From: Planctomycetia bacterium
GTDB lineage: Bacteria > Planctomycetota > PLA2 > JAEUHO01
DNA: 8,269 bases
Assembly: GCA_030618975.1 (NCBI GenBank)
Contig: JAUXCH010000181.1
Location: 1-8,269, forward strand
Reading direction: 5' to 3'
Of the stretch, positions 1-6,765 are shown piece by piece. Both the position numbers and the translations under genes were made by a program. Positions within the stretch are counted from its first letter, which is position 1. Every line of letters starts with the position of its first letter. The notes beneath the pieces are model-generated. The model did no database searches and had not been told where the DNA came from. It saw nothing but the letters and a program-made list of their open reading frames with translations.

Positions 1-1
1 G

Positions 2-283
2 GACCTGGGGACGGTCCGGATCCCCGAGACGAACCACCTGCGCGTGCACGTGGTCGGGGAGGCGGGGCGTTCCGTCGTCGGTGCGGTGGTGCGCGTCGAG
101 GAGGGGTACGAGAGATCCGCGTTGCGTACCGGCGCCACGGGCTTTGTCACACTGCCGGTCGAGGACCCGGTGCTTCTCGAGGTGACCGTCGAAGCCGACG
201 GCTACGAACCGAGCGCCCGTACTCTGGGGCCCGCCGACCTGACCCACCTCGTGGTCGTCGCGCTCGACAGCGAAGACCGCTGA
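2..283 (+). CDS. C-terminal end of a protein with a carboxypeptidase-regulatory-like (Ig-like) domain, 5' partial
   Basis: The frame is open from the window's left edge to a TGA at 281-283, so this is the last ~93 residues of a longer protein. The fragment starts DLGTVRIP, then LRVHVVGEAGRSVVGAVVRV, and ends LVVVALDSEDR. A strand, a G-rich turn, GAVVRV, then a G-x-x-x-L segment and an LEVTVEADGYEP segment is the usual layout of a carboxypeptidase-regulatory-like beta-sandwich, where 'GAVV.V' and 'V.A.GY' are typical. A GTG at 44 could be read as a start, but the in-frame residues before it continue the same domain, so it is probably internal. No catalytic residues are seen, so a structural or adhesive envelope role is likely. 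The domain resembles the C-terminus of the convergent lipoprotein at 350-2089, suggesting the two are paralogues. Confidence 0.75.
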   Translation, partial: DLGTVRIPETNHLRVHVVGEAGRSVVGAVVRVEEGYERSALRTGATGFVTLPVEDPVLLEVTVEADGYEPSARTLGPADLTHLVVVALDSEDR

Positions 284-349
284 CTGAGAACGCGCGTAGA
301 GAACGCGACAGGCAGGAACGGAGTGTCGCGCCCCATCGCGCCGCCCACC
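284..349. terminator. Convergent intergenic gap with a weak stem-loop and a 9-bp direct repeat
   Basis: This 66-bp gap separates two convergent stop codons. It contains a perfect 7-bp inverted repeat, CGCGACA at 304-310 and TGTCGCG at 324-330, with a 13-nt loop. GAGAACGCG also occurs twice, at 286-294 and 299-307 (13-bp spacing). There is no T-tract on either side, so this is not a canonical intrinsic terminator. Its position between convergent genes makes a bidirectional terminator or a Rho-dependent end plausible. The function is inferred from position. Confidence 0.3.
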
Positions 350-2089
350 TCAGCGACCGAGACGAATCGCGACCGCGGGCGAGGCCTTGGCGTCCTCGAC
401 GCGCAGCCGACCGCTTCGGCCCGCCACGTCGGTTGCCTCGAGGATCACGGGCCCCGCGTCGGAGAGGCGAAGGCGTGCAACGCCGTCGGCGTCGGCGCGT
501 GCGGCTCGGGGTGCGGTCGAGCTCCGACGCGAGACCTTGACGACGGCACCCGCAACGCTCACCCCGTCGCCGTCGAGTACGTGTACGTCGAGCTCGACGG
601 GAGGTGGAAGGGGGAGAACGCCGAGGTCCCGGGTGCCGCCGCCGGCTCCGATGACGAGGCCCGAGAGGACCCGCACACGCGGCCCCGACCCCTCGGGGAG
701 CCACAGCAGGTCGTAGGTGCCCGGCCCGAGTCCCCAGACCTGGAAGCGATCCGGCGGAGGGTCCGGCGGAAGGCCGACGGGGGGCGGAGGGTAGGCGGTG
801 CCGATCAAGTGGTAGCCCTCCGCCACCTTGTCCGCGCAGCCCTCGGCGCGCGCGATCAAGCGGCCCTCCCGGATCGAGCCGCCCGCCTCGTAGAGGAGCC
901 CCACGCGGACTGACGTCCGCAATGGGGAATGGAGGAAGACGCGCGTCTCGTCTGCGGCCGGCTGCTCCCACACCCCCACGAGGTGCACGCGCAAGCGCAG
1001 GCGCTCGAGGCCGCGTGCCGGGAGAGGGAGCCGCGTGACCGCCCGCGGACCGAGCTCGCCCAGCCGCACCCAGCCCCGCGCGGCCCACTGCCCCCAGGCC
1101 TCGCCCGCGGGCGCGCCAGTGACGGCCGACAGATCCACCTCGACCCAGGACTCGGATGCCCTGGCCTCCACGTCCTCGGGCACCCAGAGCTCCAGGTCGT
1201 TTCGCACCTCACCTTCGGCGAGGACGACGCGGGCCAGGTCGCGGCCCCGCCACGCGATCCGGACCGCTCCCGGCACGCAAAGAAAGCGGTAGACGCCGCC
1301 TGAACGACCGTTCCTCATGCCCCCCTGCACCTCGAACTTCGGCAGATAGGGCCAACCCTCGCCGCGGAGCCGGGCACGGATGCGGGCCGGGCGATAGACG
1401 CGCACGAGCAGGTCCTCCGCAGGTGGAACGACGGCTTGCGGAGGCGCGATCCAGTCCTGTGATCGGATTTCGAGAGCGAGCTCGCGCGGCGGCGCGGTCC
1501 GGGTCTCGAATCGTCCGTCCGCATCCGTGGTGACGCGGATCTCGCCGAAGGCGAGCCGGAGGTCGGGCACGCCATCGCCGCTCGCATCGACGCAGCGTCC
1601 CCGAATCCGGAGGCCCTCCTCGCGCAGGCGGAAGACCAACGGAGTCGCGGGATCCTGGTTCCACATGCGCCACACCTCCGCGAAGCCCTCCGCTCGCACG
1701 CGGATCTTCAGCCAGTCCCGGCCCCAGTAGCGACGGTCCCAGTGGGCGGGGCGGGGTTGGAGCGTGGCGGCCCCGTCCGCGTCGGTGTACGCGCGGCCGT
1801 GGAGATCGGAAGCCTCCGCCCCGGGTACCGGTCTTCCCCGTGCGTCCAGCACCCGCACCTGGCAGGCTTTCCACGTAGAGGGGCGGGGCGGAGGCGCCGC
1901 GGAACCGGGGAGTTCCGGCGCCGCCGGCGGCTGTTGCCGTGTCGTGACGGCGCTACCGCGACCGGACAGTCGCGGCCCTGCGGGCAGCTCGCCCGAAGCG
2001 ACCCCCGAGGCGGGCGCAGCGGGGGTCGAACCACCGCAGGCGGCGGCAAGGACGGTCACGAGGATCAAGACGCCGACGGCCGGATGCAC
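350..2089 (-). CDS. Putative lipoprotein with carboxypeptidase-regulatory-like domains
   Basis: This 579-residue protein begins with a short hydrophobic segment ending LAAAC at residues 14-18, which fits a lipobox with Cys18 as the lipidated residue. The n-region is unusually poor in Lys/Arg. Residues 19-72 are a Pro/Ala/Ser/Gly-rich linker, as expected for a surface-tethered lipoprotein. Regulatory-like beta modules follow near 77-135 (VRVLDARGRPVPGAEA, then TDADGAATL), near 159-232 (GRCVDASGDGVPDLRL, then TTDADGRFE) and near 499-579 (DVHVLDGDGVSVAGAVVKV, then ADADGVARL). The middle is less clear and includes a proline-rich stretch near 433-447. No protease or peptidase motif is visible, so despite the domain name it is probably structural or binding. 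GTG at 2089 is the first possible start after an in-frame stop near 2149, with GGGGGA at 2094-2099 as Shine-Dalgarno. The assignment as an envelope lipoprotein is fairly secure; its role is unknown. Confidence 0.85.
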   Translation of the reverse strand: MHPAVGVLILVTVLAAACGGSTPAAPASGVASGELPAGPRLSGRGSAVTTRQQPPAAPELPGSAAPPPRPSTWKACQVRVLDARGRPVPGAEASDLHGRAYTDADGAATLQPRPAHWDRRYWGRDWLKIRVRAEGFAEVWRMWNQDPATPLVFRLREEGLRIRGRCVDASGDGVPDLRLAFGEIRVTTDADGRFETRTAPPRELALEIRSQDWIAPPQAVVPPAEDLLVRVYRPARIRARLRGEGWPYLPKFEVQGGMRNGRSGGVYRFLCVPGAVRIAWRGRDLARVVLAEGEVRNDLELWVPEDVEARASESWVEVDLSAVTGAPAGEAWGQWAARGWVRLGELGPRAVTRLPLPARGLERLRLRVHLVGVWEQPAADETRVFLHSPLRTSVRVGLLYEAGGSIREGRLIARAEGCADKVAEGYHLIGTAYPPPPVGLPPDPPPDRFQVWGLGPGTYDLLWLPEGSGPRVRVLSGLVIGAGGGTRDLGVLPLPPPVELDVHVLDGDGVSVAGAVVKVSRRSSTAPRAARADADGVARLRLSDAGPVILEATDVAGRSGRLRVEDAKASPAVAIRLGR

Positions 2090-2132
2090 GGGATCCCCCG
2101 GGGGTGCCCCGTGGGGATCGCAAGCCCCGTGC
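2086..2132 (-). promoter_or_regulatory. Stable hairpin enclosing the Shine-Dalgarno and start codon of the lipoprotein gene
   Basis: The sequence folds with 18 Watson-Crick pairs. The outer stem pairs 2086-2091 with 2127-2132. The middle stem pairs 2092-2098 with 2113-2119. The inner stem pairs 2099-2103 with 2107-2111, with a 3-nt loop. A 7-nt bulge (2120-2126) and one unpaired base (2112) interrupt one side. In the minus-strand mRNA the 3' arm carries the GGGGGA Shine-Dalgarno (2094-2099) and the GTG start (2087-2089), so both would be paired. This could be a translational switch. It could also be a terminator-like or mRNA-stabilising hairpin about 100 nt after the upstream propeller gene, although it has no U-tract. 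The pairing is seen directly; regulation is inferred. Confidence 0.5.
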
Positions 2133-2232
2133 CCGTTCCGCGCGCTTCACGAACGTCGCGGGAGGACTCGGCAGAAACGACCCGAACGTCCGGGCGCACG
2201 AGTCGGCATCGCACTCGCGCGAGGCCGGTGCC

Positions 2233-3717
2233 TCACCGCTGCTCGACCACGTACGCGGTGCCGTCACGGATGCCGACGTAGGTGAGGCGATCCGACGAGG
2301 CGTAGGGCGATGCGAGGCCTTGCACATCCGGGATCCAGTCGTACGCGGGGCCGGGAATGCCGTCGACGAACACCCGGCACGCGGAGCTGGACCGCTCGAT
2401 GACTGCGACGTGGCGCGAGTCCGGCGAGAAGTGCGGGTCGCCCACGCCTCCCCAGGACTGGATCTTCCCGTCGAGGACCAGCGCCCAGCGACCCTTCTGG
2501 CTGATCCGATAGGCGACGCGCTTCCCGTCCGGGCTGAAGACGGGACGCCAGACGTGCGTGGCGGGCGGACCCGGCACGCCGTCGACGACGACGCTGTACG
2601 TCCGGTCCGGGTCGTTCGCGGGCAGGTCCTTGCCGTCGACCCGGATCGTGTACGCGAATCGGTCTCCGGCCGGGCTGAACGCGAGGAACCCTGCGTCCTC
2701 GTGCGGGAGCAGCTCCCCGTCGACGACGAACCGCCGACTCCCCTGCTCGTCTCGGACGCCGTACGCCACGCGCGTCCCGTCCGGACTGAATACGAGGCCG
2801 ATTGGATCCGGAGACCGATGCGTCTGCACGTCGCCGTCGAGGACGAGCGCCCACGAGTCGTCGGCGAGCATCGCTCCGTACGCCACGTGCCGACCGGTCG
2901 GGTCGGTGTAGGGATAGTCGATCTGCCGGAACGGCGGGCCCTTCTTCGCACCGCGTACGAACCGCGTCTCCTGCCGCTCGTGGTCCCAACGGACGTAGAG
3001 CAGCGTCCCGTCCGGCAGGTACCGCGGGTAGCGGATCCGGGAGGCGTGATCCCTGGCCTGACCGTCCACGTACAGCGTCTGCGATCTGCGCCGTCTCGTG
3101 CCGTCGATCCAGGCCACGTGCTCCCCGGCGGGGTGGACCGCCAGGAGCGGCCAGCCACCGCCCCACCCCCCCGATGCCAGACGTTCGTAAGGACCGTGCG
3201 TCTTCCCGCGGACCACGACGTACCACTCCGTGCCGCGCCGCCCGGCGAACGCGACCTCCCCGTCGCGGCAGAACCGGGGAGGCCAGACCCGGTCGAAGGA
3301 GGGACCGGGTTTCCCGTCGACGGCGATCGTCATGCCCTCTGCCGTCTTCGCAGGATGCGCGACGTGCTTGCCATCCGGGCTCACGAAGAGCCGCACCCCG
3401 CCGCTCGTCGTCATGACGTCGCTGTCCGGGTGGCCCCAGGCGGCACGGATCTCCGGGAACGTGTGTCGGGGCTTGCCGTCGACGACGAGGGTGTCGCCGT
3501 CCTGCCCCTCGTGAACCCAGGCGACGTGGAACCCGTCCGCCGCCAGCCAACAGGTCGTCGCCTGGATCGGTACGCCCTTGCCGTGGGGAACGCCTCGGGC
3601 AAACGGCGTCTCGGACACCGTCGACCACGGGGCCGGCTCGTCCGTGCATCCCGTCCATGACCGGAGGGCCAGCACCGCCAGAACGACCGCGCTGACGAGG
3701 AGCAGCGGGTTCCTCAC
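2233..3717 (-). CDS. Exported WD40/PD40-like beta-propeller repeat protein
   Basis: This 494-residue protein starts with an N-terminal export signal (MRNP followed by a hydrophobic run to about residue 18). Cys24 follows S-W-T-G, which is lipobox-like, but Arg19 just before it makes lipidation uncertain. The rest is about ten repeats of 30-50 residues of the type SPDG-x-x-VAY ... VVDG-x-x-GP. Clear units start near 57, 111, 149, 193, 233, 270, 310, 347, 394 and 430, with a weaker last one near 472. 'F-SPDG-(K/T)-R-VAY' is the hallmark of PD40/TolB-type propeller blades. No catalytic triad or enzyme domain is present, so protein or ligand binding in the periplasm or on the surface is likely. 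GTG at 3717 was chosen because GGGAG (3723-3727) lies 5 nt upstream and the signal sequence follows immediately. The fold is confident; the partner is unknown. Confidence 0.87.
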   Translation of the reverse strand: MRNPLLLVSAVVLAVLALRSWTGCTDEPAPWSTVSETPFARGVPHGKGVPIQATTCWLAADGFHVAWVHEGQDGDTLVVDGKPRHTFPEIRAAWGHPDSDVMTTSGGVRLFVSPDGKHVAHPAKTAEGMTIAVDGKPGPSFDRVWPPRFCRDGEVAFAGRRGTEWYVVVRGKTHGPYERLASGGWGGGWPLLAVHPAGEHVAWIDGTRRRRSQTLYVDGQARDHASRIRYPRYLPDGTLLYVRWDHERQETRFVRGAKKGPPFRQIDYPYTDPTGRHVAYGAMLADDSWALVLDGDVQTHRSPDPIGLVFSPDGTRVAYGVRDEQGSRRFVVDGELLPHEDAGFLAFSPAGDRFAYTIRVDGKDLPANDPDRTYSVVVDGVPGPPATHVWRPVFSPDGKRVAYRISQKGRWALVLDGKIQSWGGVGDPHFSPDSRHVAVIERSSSACRVFVDGIPGPAYDWIPDVQGLASPYASSDRLTYVGIRDGTAYVVEQR

Positions 3718-3783
3718 GTCGTCTCCCGCACGCGTAGGCTCCTGGACTAGACGAGATCCGGCGACCGTGGTTCACCAGAAGAC

Positions 3784-3795
3784 GCCCGATCGGGC
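3784..3795. repeat. Perfect 12-bp palindrome, possible operator
   Basis: GCCCGATCGGGC is a perfect 12-bp palindrome 67 bp before the propeller start codon, in the leader or promoter zone. A dimeric repressor or activator could bind such a site. In GC-rich DNA, palindromes of this length also arise by chance, and no second copy was found in the window. Confidence 0.25.
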
Positions 3796-3828
3796 TCGAA
3801 CCGACGGCCCGGTCGCGCGTCCCAGGGA

Positions 3829-3848
3829 GCGCAGCCCTGCCGCTGCGC
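3829..3848 (-). terminator. Stem-loop after the phosphatase gene
   Basis: GCGCAGC (3829-3835) and GCTGCGC (3842-3848) form a perfect 7-bp stem with a 6-nt loop, 35 nt beyond the phosphatase stop codon. No U-run follows on the minus strand, so it would be an atypical intrinsic terminator or a 3'-end stabilising structure. Confidence 0.35.
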
Positions 3849-3883
3849 CTCGGCCTCCGCCCCGCGCTCTGGCACCTCCTCGC

Positions 3884-6427
3884 TCAGTCCTCCCGCCGGC
3901 ACACCGCGAGAGTGATGTCATCCAGCTGGGGAGCGCCGTGCGTGAAGGCGCAGGCGGCCCGGTACAGCTCCTCCACGATCCGCGAGGCCGGCTCACCGCG
4001 ATGCGACCGTACCACATCCAGCATCCGTTCCTCTCCGAAGCACTCGCCATCGGGGGCGCGGCTCTCCGTGATGCCGTCCGTGTAGAGAACGACGATATCG
4101 CCGCGCGCGAGAGACTGGGGAGCGTGGCACTTGAACGGCAATTCCGGGTACAGACCGAGCGGCGTCCCGGTGGCACCGATTTCATGTTTCAAGGCGCCGG
4201 AGGCGTCGAGAATGAACGCTGGTGGATGTCCGCCGCTCGCACACGTGATGTGCCCATGTTCCGTGTCCAGGTTCGCGACCAGGAGCGTCACGAAGCGCGA
4301 ATCGTCCAGGTCCTCTGCCAGGATGTGGTCCAGTCGGTCCAGGATGCGGTCTGGCTCGCTGTAGACGCCGCAGAGCGAGCGCAAGTAGGCCCGCGTCTCG
4401 GCCATCAGGAGCGCGGGGCCGATGCCGTGCCCGCAGACGTCGCCTACCGCGATGGTCAGCAGACCCTCCTGAACCTGGATGAAGTCGAGGTAGTCCCCGC
4501 AGGTTGCACTTGCCGAGAACACCGAGCCAGCGATGTCGTAGCCCGGGGCGTCGGGTGGCTGCTTCGGATAGAGCCGCTCCTGAATCGCGGACGCGACACG
4601 CAACTCGGCCTCGTGCTCATGGATCTTCCGCTGCTCGGTCATGTCCTTCACCACGGACACGAAGTGAGAGACCTGACCGTCAGCGTCGAGCGTGGGCGTG
4701 ATGGTCTGATCGCCATACCACAGCTCGCCCGACTTCTTCCGGTTGATGACCGAGGACCGGTGGACCTGCCCAGCGAGGATCTTGCTCCACAGCTGGGTGT
4801 AGTAGGACGGGTCGTGCAGGCCCGATTTCAGGAGGGCAGGCGTCTTCCCCAGAGCCTCCTCCTTGCTGTATTCCGTCATTCGCTCGAAGGCCGGGTTCAC
4901 GAACTCGATCGTGCCGTCACTGCCCGTGATGAAGACGGTGTCGTCCGTGTACTGGACGGCCTTGTAGAGCCGTCGGATGACGGCGTCGGACTCCTTGCGG
5001 CGCGTGACATTGCGGAGCACCGCGACGCCACCCTCCAACCCTCCATGGGTGTCTCGCAGCGAGGCACCCGTCACGCTGAGCCAGACATCTCGGGAGGAAT
5101 GGGCGTCGTGCATGACGACCTCGGCGTCCACAACCGACTCCCCGCGGAGCGCCCGACCAACAGGGTGCTCGTCGTGCGGGAAAAGTCTCGGATCTTCGGC
5201 GAGGGTCCATGGCCGCCCGGCGGGGCCAGTCGTCGGAGAACCCAGCGTCGACGGTACACCGACGAGACGTTCCGCCGAGTCGTTCGCAAGCACCAGCTGA
5301 CCCTTGGCGTCGACGACGATGACCCCCTCGGACAGGCTGCCCAGGACACGCCTCACGAGGCGGTCCTGCCGTCTCTGGATCTGGTGCCGAGTCCGTCTCA
5401 ACAGAAAGAAGAACAGTCCCCCCAGGATCCCCCAGAGCGCGGTGGTCCCCATCGCGACGAGCCATGGCTGCCGCTTCGCACTTCGCCCGAGGAGCGACGT
5501 CGTCGGACGCCCGACCAGGGCCCACTGCTGGCCCCCGAGGTCGAGGCGCCGGCTCCGGCTCCCGTCCCTTGCGGGCGGGGGGGCCGGATCGTCGGCTGGT
5601 GCCCGGCCGGCCACGGGATGCCCATCCCCGTTCGAGTCGATGTACTTCAGTTCCACGCCCACGGGGGCCCATTCCTCGGCGGGGATGAGGAGTTGGGCTG
5701 CCTCGAGAATGTCGCAAACGCGCAGGACGAGCAGTACGAAGCCGGCGAGTCCGGGTCCCTCTTCGATCACAGGGACAGCTGGCTGTTCGTAGACGGGGAG
5801 GAAGGCCAGGACCGCGCTCGCTCGCGCTTCGTCCTGAACCAGGCCGATGGGTTCGGTGAATGTCGCCTCTCCGGTCTGCAGAGCCTGGATGATGGCTCTA
5901 CGACGCCGCTCCTCGGAGGCAAGGTCGTAGCCGAGCGCCTTCTCGTTCCCCGCGAGCGGCTCCATGAACAGCACAGGGTAGTACACGTCTCCGGGCGACG
6001 CCGGGACCATGCGCCCGTCGGCCCCCAGCTCTCGGACGGCGTAGCCCTCCAGCCCATCGAGTCTCGCACGCCTCGTGTGGTCCCCTCGGGTATCAGGGGA
6101 TACGCGAGGGGCCCACTCGAATGCCTGTATGGTCGGGTGCCTTTGCCGTGCACCCCTCGTGAACCGCGCAAACTCCTCCCGAATGACAACCTGCGAGCAG
6201 TCGAAGAGTGATCGCAGGGAAATGAGGACCTCGAAGTACCCGCCGACCGTGTGCTCGATGGCCGCGGCCTGGCGATGGAGCACCTGGTCGAGGCGAGCAA
6301 TCGCCTTCCGCTCCTGGTAGCGCACTGCGCCGCCGTAGGCGACGAAGCCGAGGAGCAGCCCTGAGACCACGAAGAGGCCCGTCGTCAGAAGCGCGAGACC
6401 GTGCCTGCGCGCCGAGATCCCCCACAT
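3884..6427 (-). CDS. Membrane sensor phosphatase: CHASE - PAS - PAS - SpoIIE/PP2C
   Basis: This 847-residue protein probably dephosphorylates a serine/threonine-phosphorylated partner, as RsbU and SpoIIE do with anti-sigma antagonists. TM1 is near residues 11-31. An extracytoplasmic CHASE domain lies near 60-250 (QAFEWAPRVS, YYPVLFMEP, ALGYDLASE, LAFLPVYEQ). TM2 is near 322-344. PAS1 is about 360-475 and PAS2 about 486-600 (ITGSDGTIEFVNPAFERMTE, KDMTEQRK). The SpoIIE-type domain is about 625-845. Its metal-site motifs are intact: CGDYLDF (D645), GDVCGHG (D663), YTDGITE (D784) and LDDITL (D836/D837), plus SGGHPPAF. No HisKA/HATPase domain is present. ATG at 6427 is preferred because GGAGG (6437-6441) is 9 nt upstream and the basic residues and TM1 follow at once. 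In-frame ATGs at 6481 and 6478 would add 18 or 17 residues. No RsbW/RsbV-like partner lies nearby, so the target is unknown. Confidence 0.92.
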   Translation of the reverse strand: MWGISARRHGLALLTTGLFVVSGLLLGFVAYGGAVRYQERKAIARLDQVLHRQAAAIEHTVGGYFEVLISLRSLFDCSQVVIREEFARFTRGARQRHPTIQAFEWAPRVSPDTRGDHTRRARLDGLEGYAVRELGADGRMVPASPGDVYYPVLFMEPLAGNEKALGYDLASEERRRRAIIQALQTGEATFTEPIGLVQDEARASAVLAFLPVYEQPAVPVIEEGPGLAGFVLLVLRVCDILEAAQLLIPAEEWAPVGVELKYIDSNGDGHPVAGRAPADDPAPPPARDGSRSRRLDLGGQQWALVGRPTTSLLGRSAKRQPWLVAMGTTALWGILGGLFFFLLRRTRHQIQRRQDRLVRRVLGSLSEGVIVVDAKGQLVLANDSAERLVGVPSTLGSPTTGPAGRPWTLAEDPRLFPHDEHPVGRALRGESVVDAEVVMHDAHSSRDVWLSVTGASLRDTHGGLEGGVAVLRNVTRRKESDAVIRRLYKAVQYTDDTVFITGSDGTIEFVNPAFERMTEYSKEEALGKTPALLKSGLHDPSYYTQLWSKILAGQVHRSSVINRKKSGELWYGDQTITPTLDADGQVSHFVSVVKDMTEQRKIHEHEAELRVASAIQERLYPKQPPDAPGYDIAGSVFSASATCGDYLDFIQVQEGLLTIAVGDVCGHGIGPALLMAETRAYLRSLCGVYSEPDRILDRLDHILAEDLDDSRFVTLLVANLDTEHGHITCASGGHPPAFILDASGALKHEIGATGTPLGLYPELPFKCHAPQSLARGDIVVLYTDGITESRAPDGECFGEERMLDVVRSHRGEPASRIVEELYRAACAFTHGAPQLDDITLAVCRRED

Positions 6428-6436
6428 GCCCTGTAG

Positions 6437-6441
6437 CCTCC
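6437..6441 (-). promoter_or_regulatory. Shine-Dalgarno deciding the phosphatase start
   Basis: GGAGG on the minus strand lies 9 nt before ATG 6427. The in-frame ATGs at 6481 and 6478 have only an adjacent AGG, too close to be a normal site. This favours 6427 as the main start. Confidence 0.6.
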
Positions 6442-6477
6442 GTGCGCTGCCGTCAGGACGGCCAGCCGACCTCGACA

Positions 6478-6765
6478 TCATCCTGATGTGAGCATCAGGT
6501 GGTCTGCCCCCTTCGCCATCGGCGTCCGACTGTAGCAGTGGGTGAGGGTCGCCTGGGCGTTGGCGCATGGATCCCACGGTCCCAGCCCGCGGTCGTCGAT
6601 GGTCCGCTGTTCCCGTACGGAGGCCGATCCACGTCCTCGAAGCGCTCGCACGTCCATCCCCGTTGCAGGCGGAAGTACCGGGTCGAGAACGCGTCCGCCC
6701 TCCGCCTCCTGGGACTGGACCTCGAAGCGGCCAGAACGCCGTGGCACAGAGCACCGGTACTTCAT
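6478..6765 (-). CDS. Possible small hypothetical protein, 95 aa
   Basis: This is a doubtful ORF. It starts with ATG at 6765, 13 nt after the Usp-DUF389 stop, with GGGGA only 2 nt before the ATG. It ends with a TGA that overlaps the in-frame ATG 6481 of the phosphatase (ATGA). My hand count gives about 75% G/C at third positions against about 58% at second, which is mildly coding-like. The product begins MKYRCSVPRRSGRFEVQSQE and has Cys at 5, 67 and 77. I recognise no family, TM segment or signal peptide. It may be a chance ORF in GC-rich intergenic DNA. The tight packing on both sides is the main argument for it; if real, it would favour ATG 6481 as a coupled phosphatase start. Confidence 0.25.
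   Translation of the reverse strand: MKYRCSVPRRSGRFEVQSQEAEGGRVLDPVLPPATGMDVRALRGRGSASVREQRTIDDRGLGPWDPCANAQATLTHCYSRTPMAKGADHLMLTSG
6482..6499. repeat. Perfect inverted repeat upstream of the phosphatase gene
   Basis: CCTGATG (6482-6488), a TGAG spacer and CATCAGG (6493-6499) form a perfect 7-bp inverted repeat with a 4-nt centre. It lies 54 bp before the preferred start ATG 6427 and directly abuts the alternative ATG 6481. It could be a DNA-binding site or an RNA hairpin in the leader. It is less GC-rich than its surroundings, which makes chance pairing somewhat less likely than for the other stems here. Confidence 0.35.

Larger units (their letters stand above)
3718..3883 (-). other. Intergenic region between phosphatase and propeller genes
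   Basis: This 166-bp gap should hold the end of the phosphatase transcript and any promoter of the propeller gene. It contains a stem-loop at 3829-3848 and a perfect palindrome at 3784-3795, listed separately. The propeller's Shine-Dalgarno GGGAG is at 3723-3727. I could not pick out a convincing -35/-10 pair, which is common in high-GC genomes with unfamiliar sigma consensus. No small ORF with coding character was seen. Confidence 0.6.

Noticed and set aside
44..46. GTG 44 as the start of a 79-residue protein
   Set aside because: The upstream in-frame residues belong to the same beta domain, so this is an internal Val codon of a truncated gene.
2104..3660. 518-codon plus-strand ORF antisense to the propeller gene
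   Set aside because: The repeats SPDG-x-x-VAY are on the minus strand. The plus-strand translation mirrors them and has no independent features.
3789..3805. tRNA T-arm-like sequence on the minus strand (GTCGG, TTCGAGC, CCGAT)
   Set aside because: The T-arm pairs well and matches GTTCGANNC, but no 5' acceptor strand complementary to CGGGCGT and no anticodon arm with a 7-nt loop exist upstream. The nearby stem has a 6-nt loop without U33. It is probably chance, or at most a tRNA-end relic.
3578..6211. 877-codon plus-strand ORF antisense to the phosphatase
   Set aside because: The minus strand encodes unmistakable CHASE, PAS and SpoIIE motifs. The plus-strand product has no recognisable domain and is rich in Arg, Pro and Gly, as expected for an antisense shadow in high-GC DNA.
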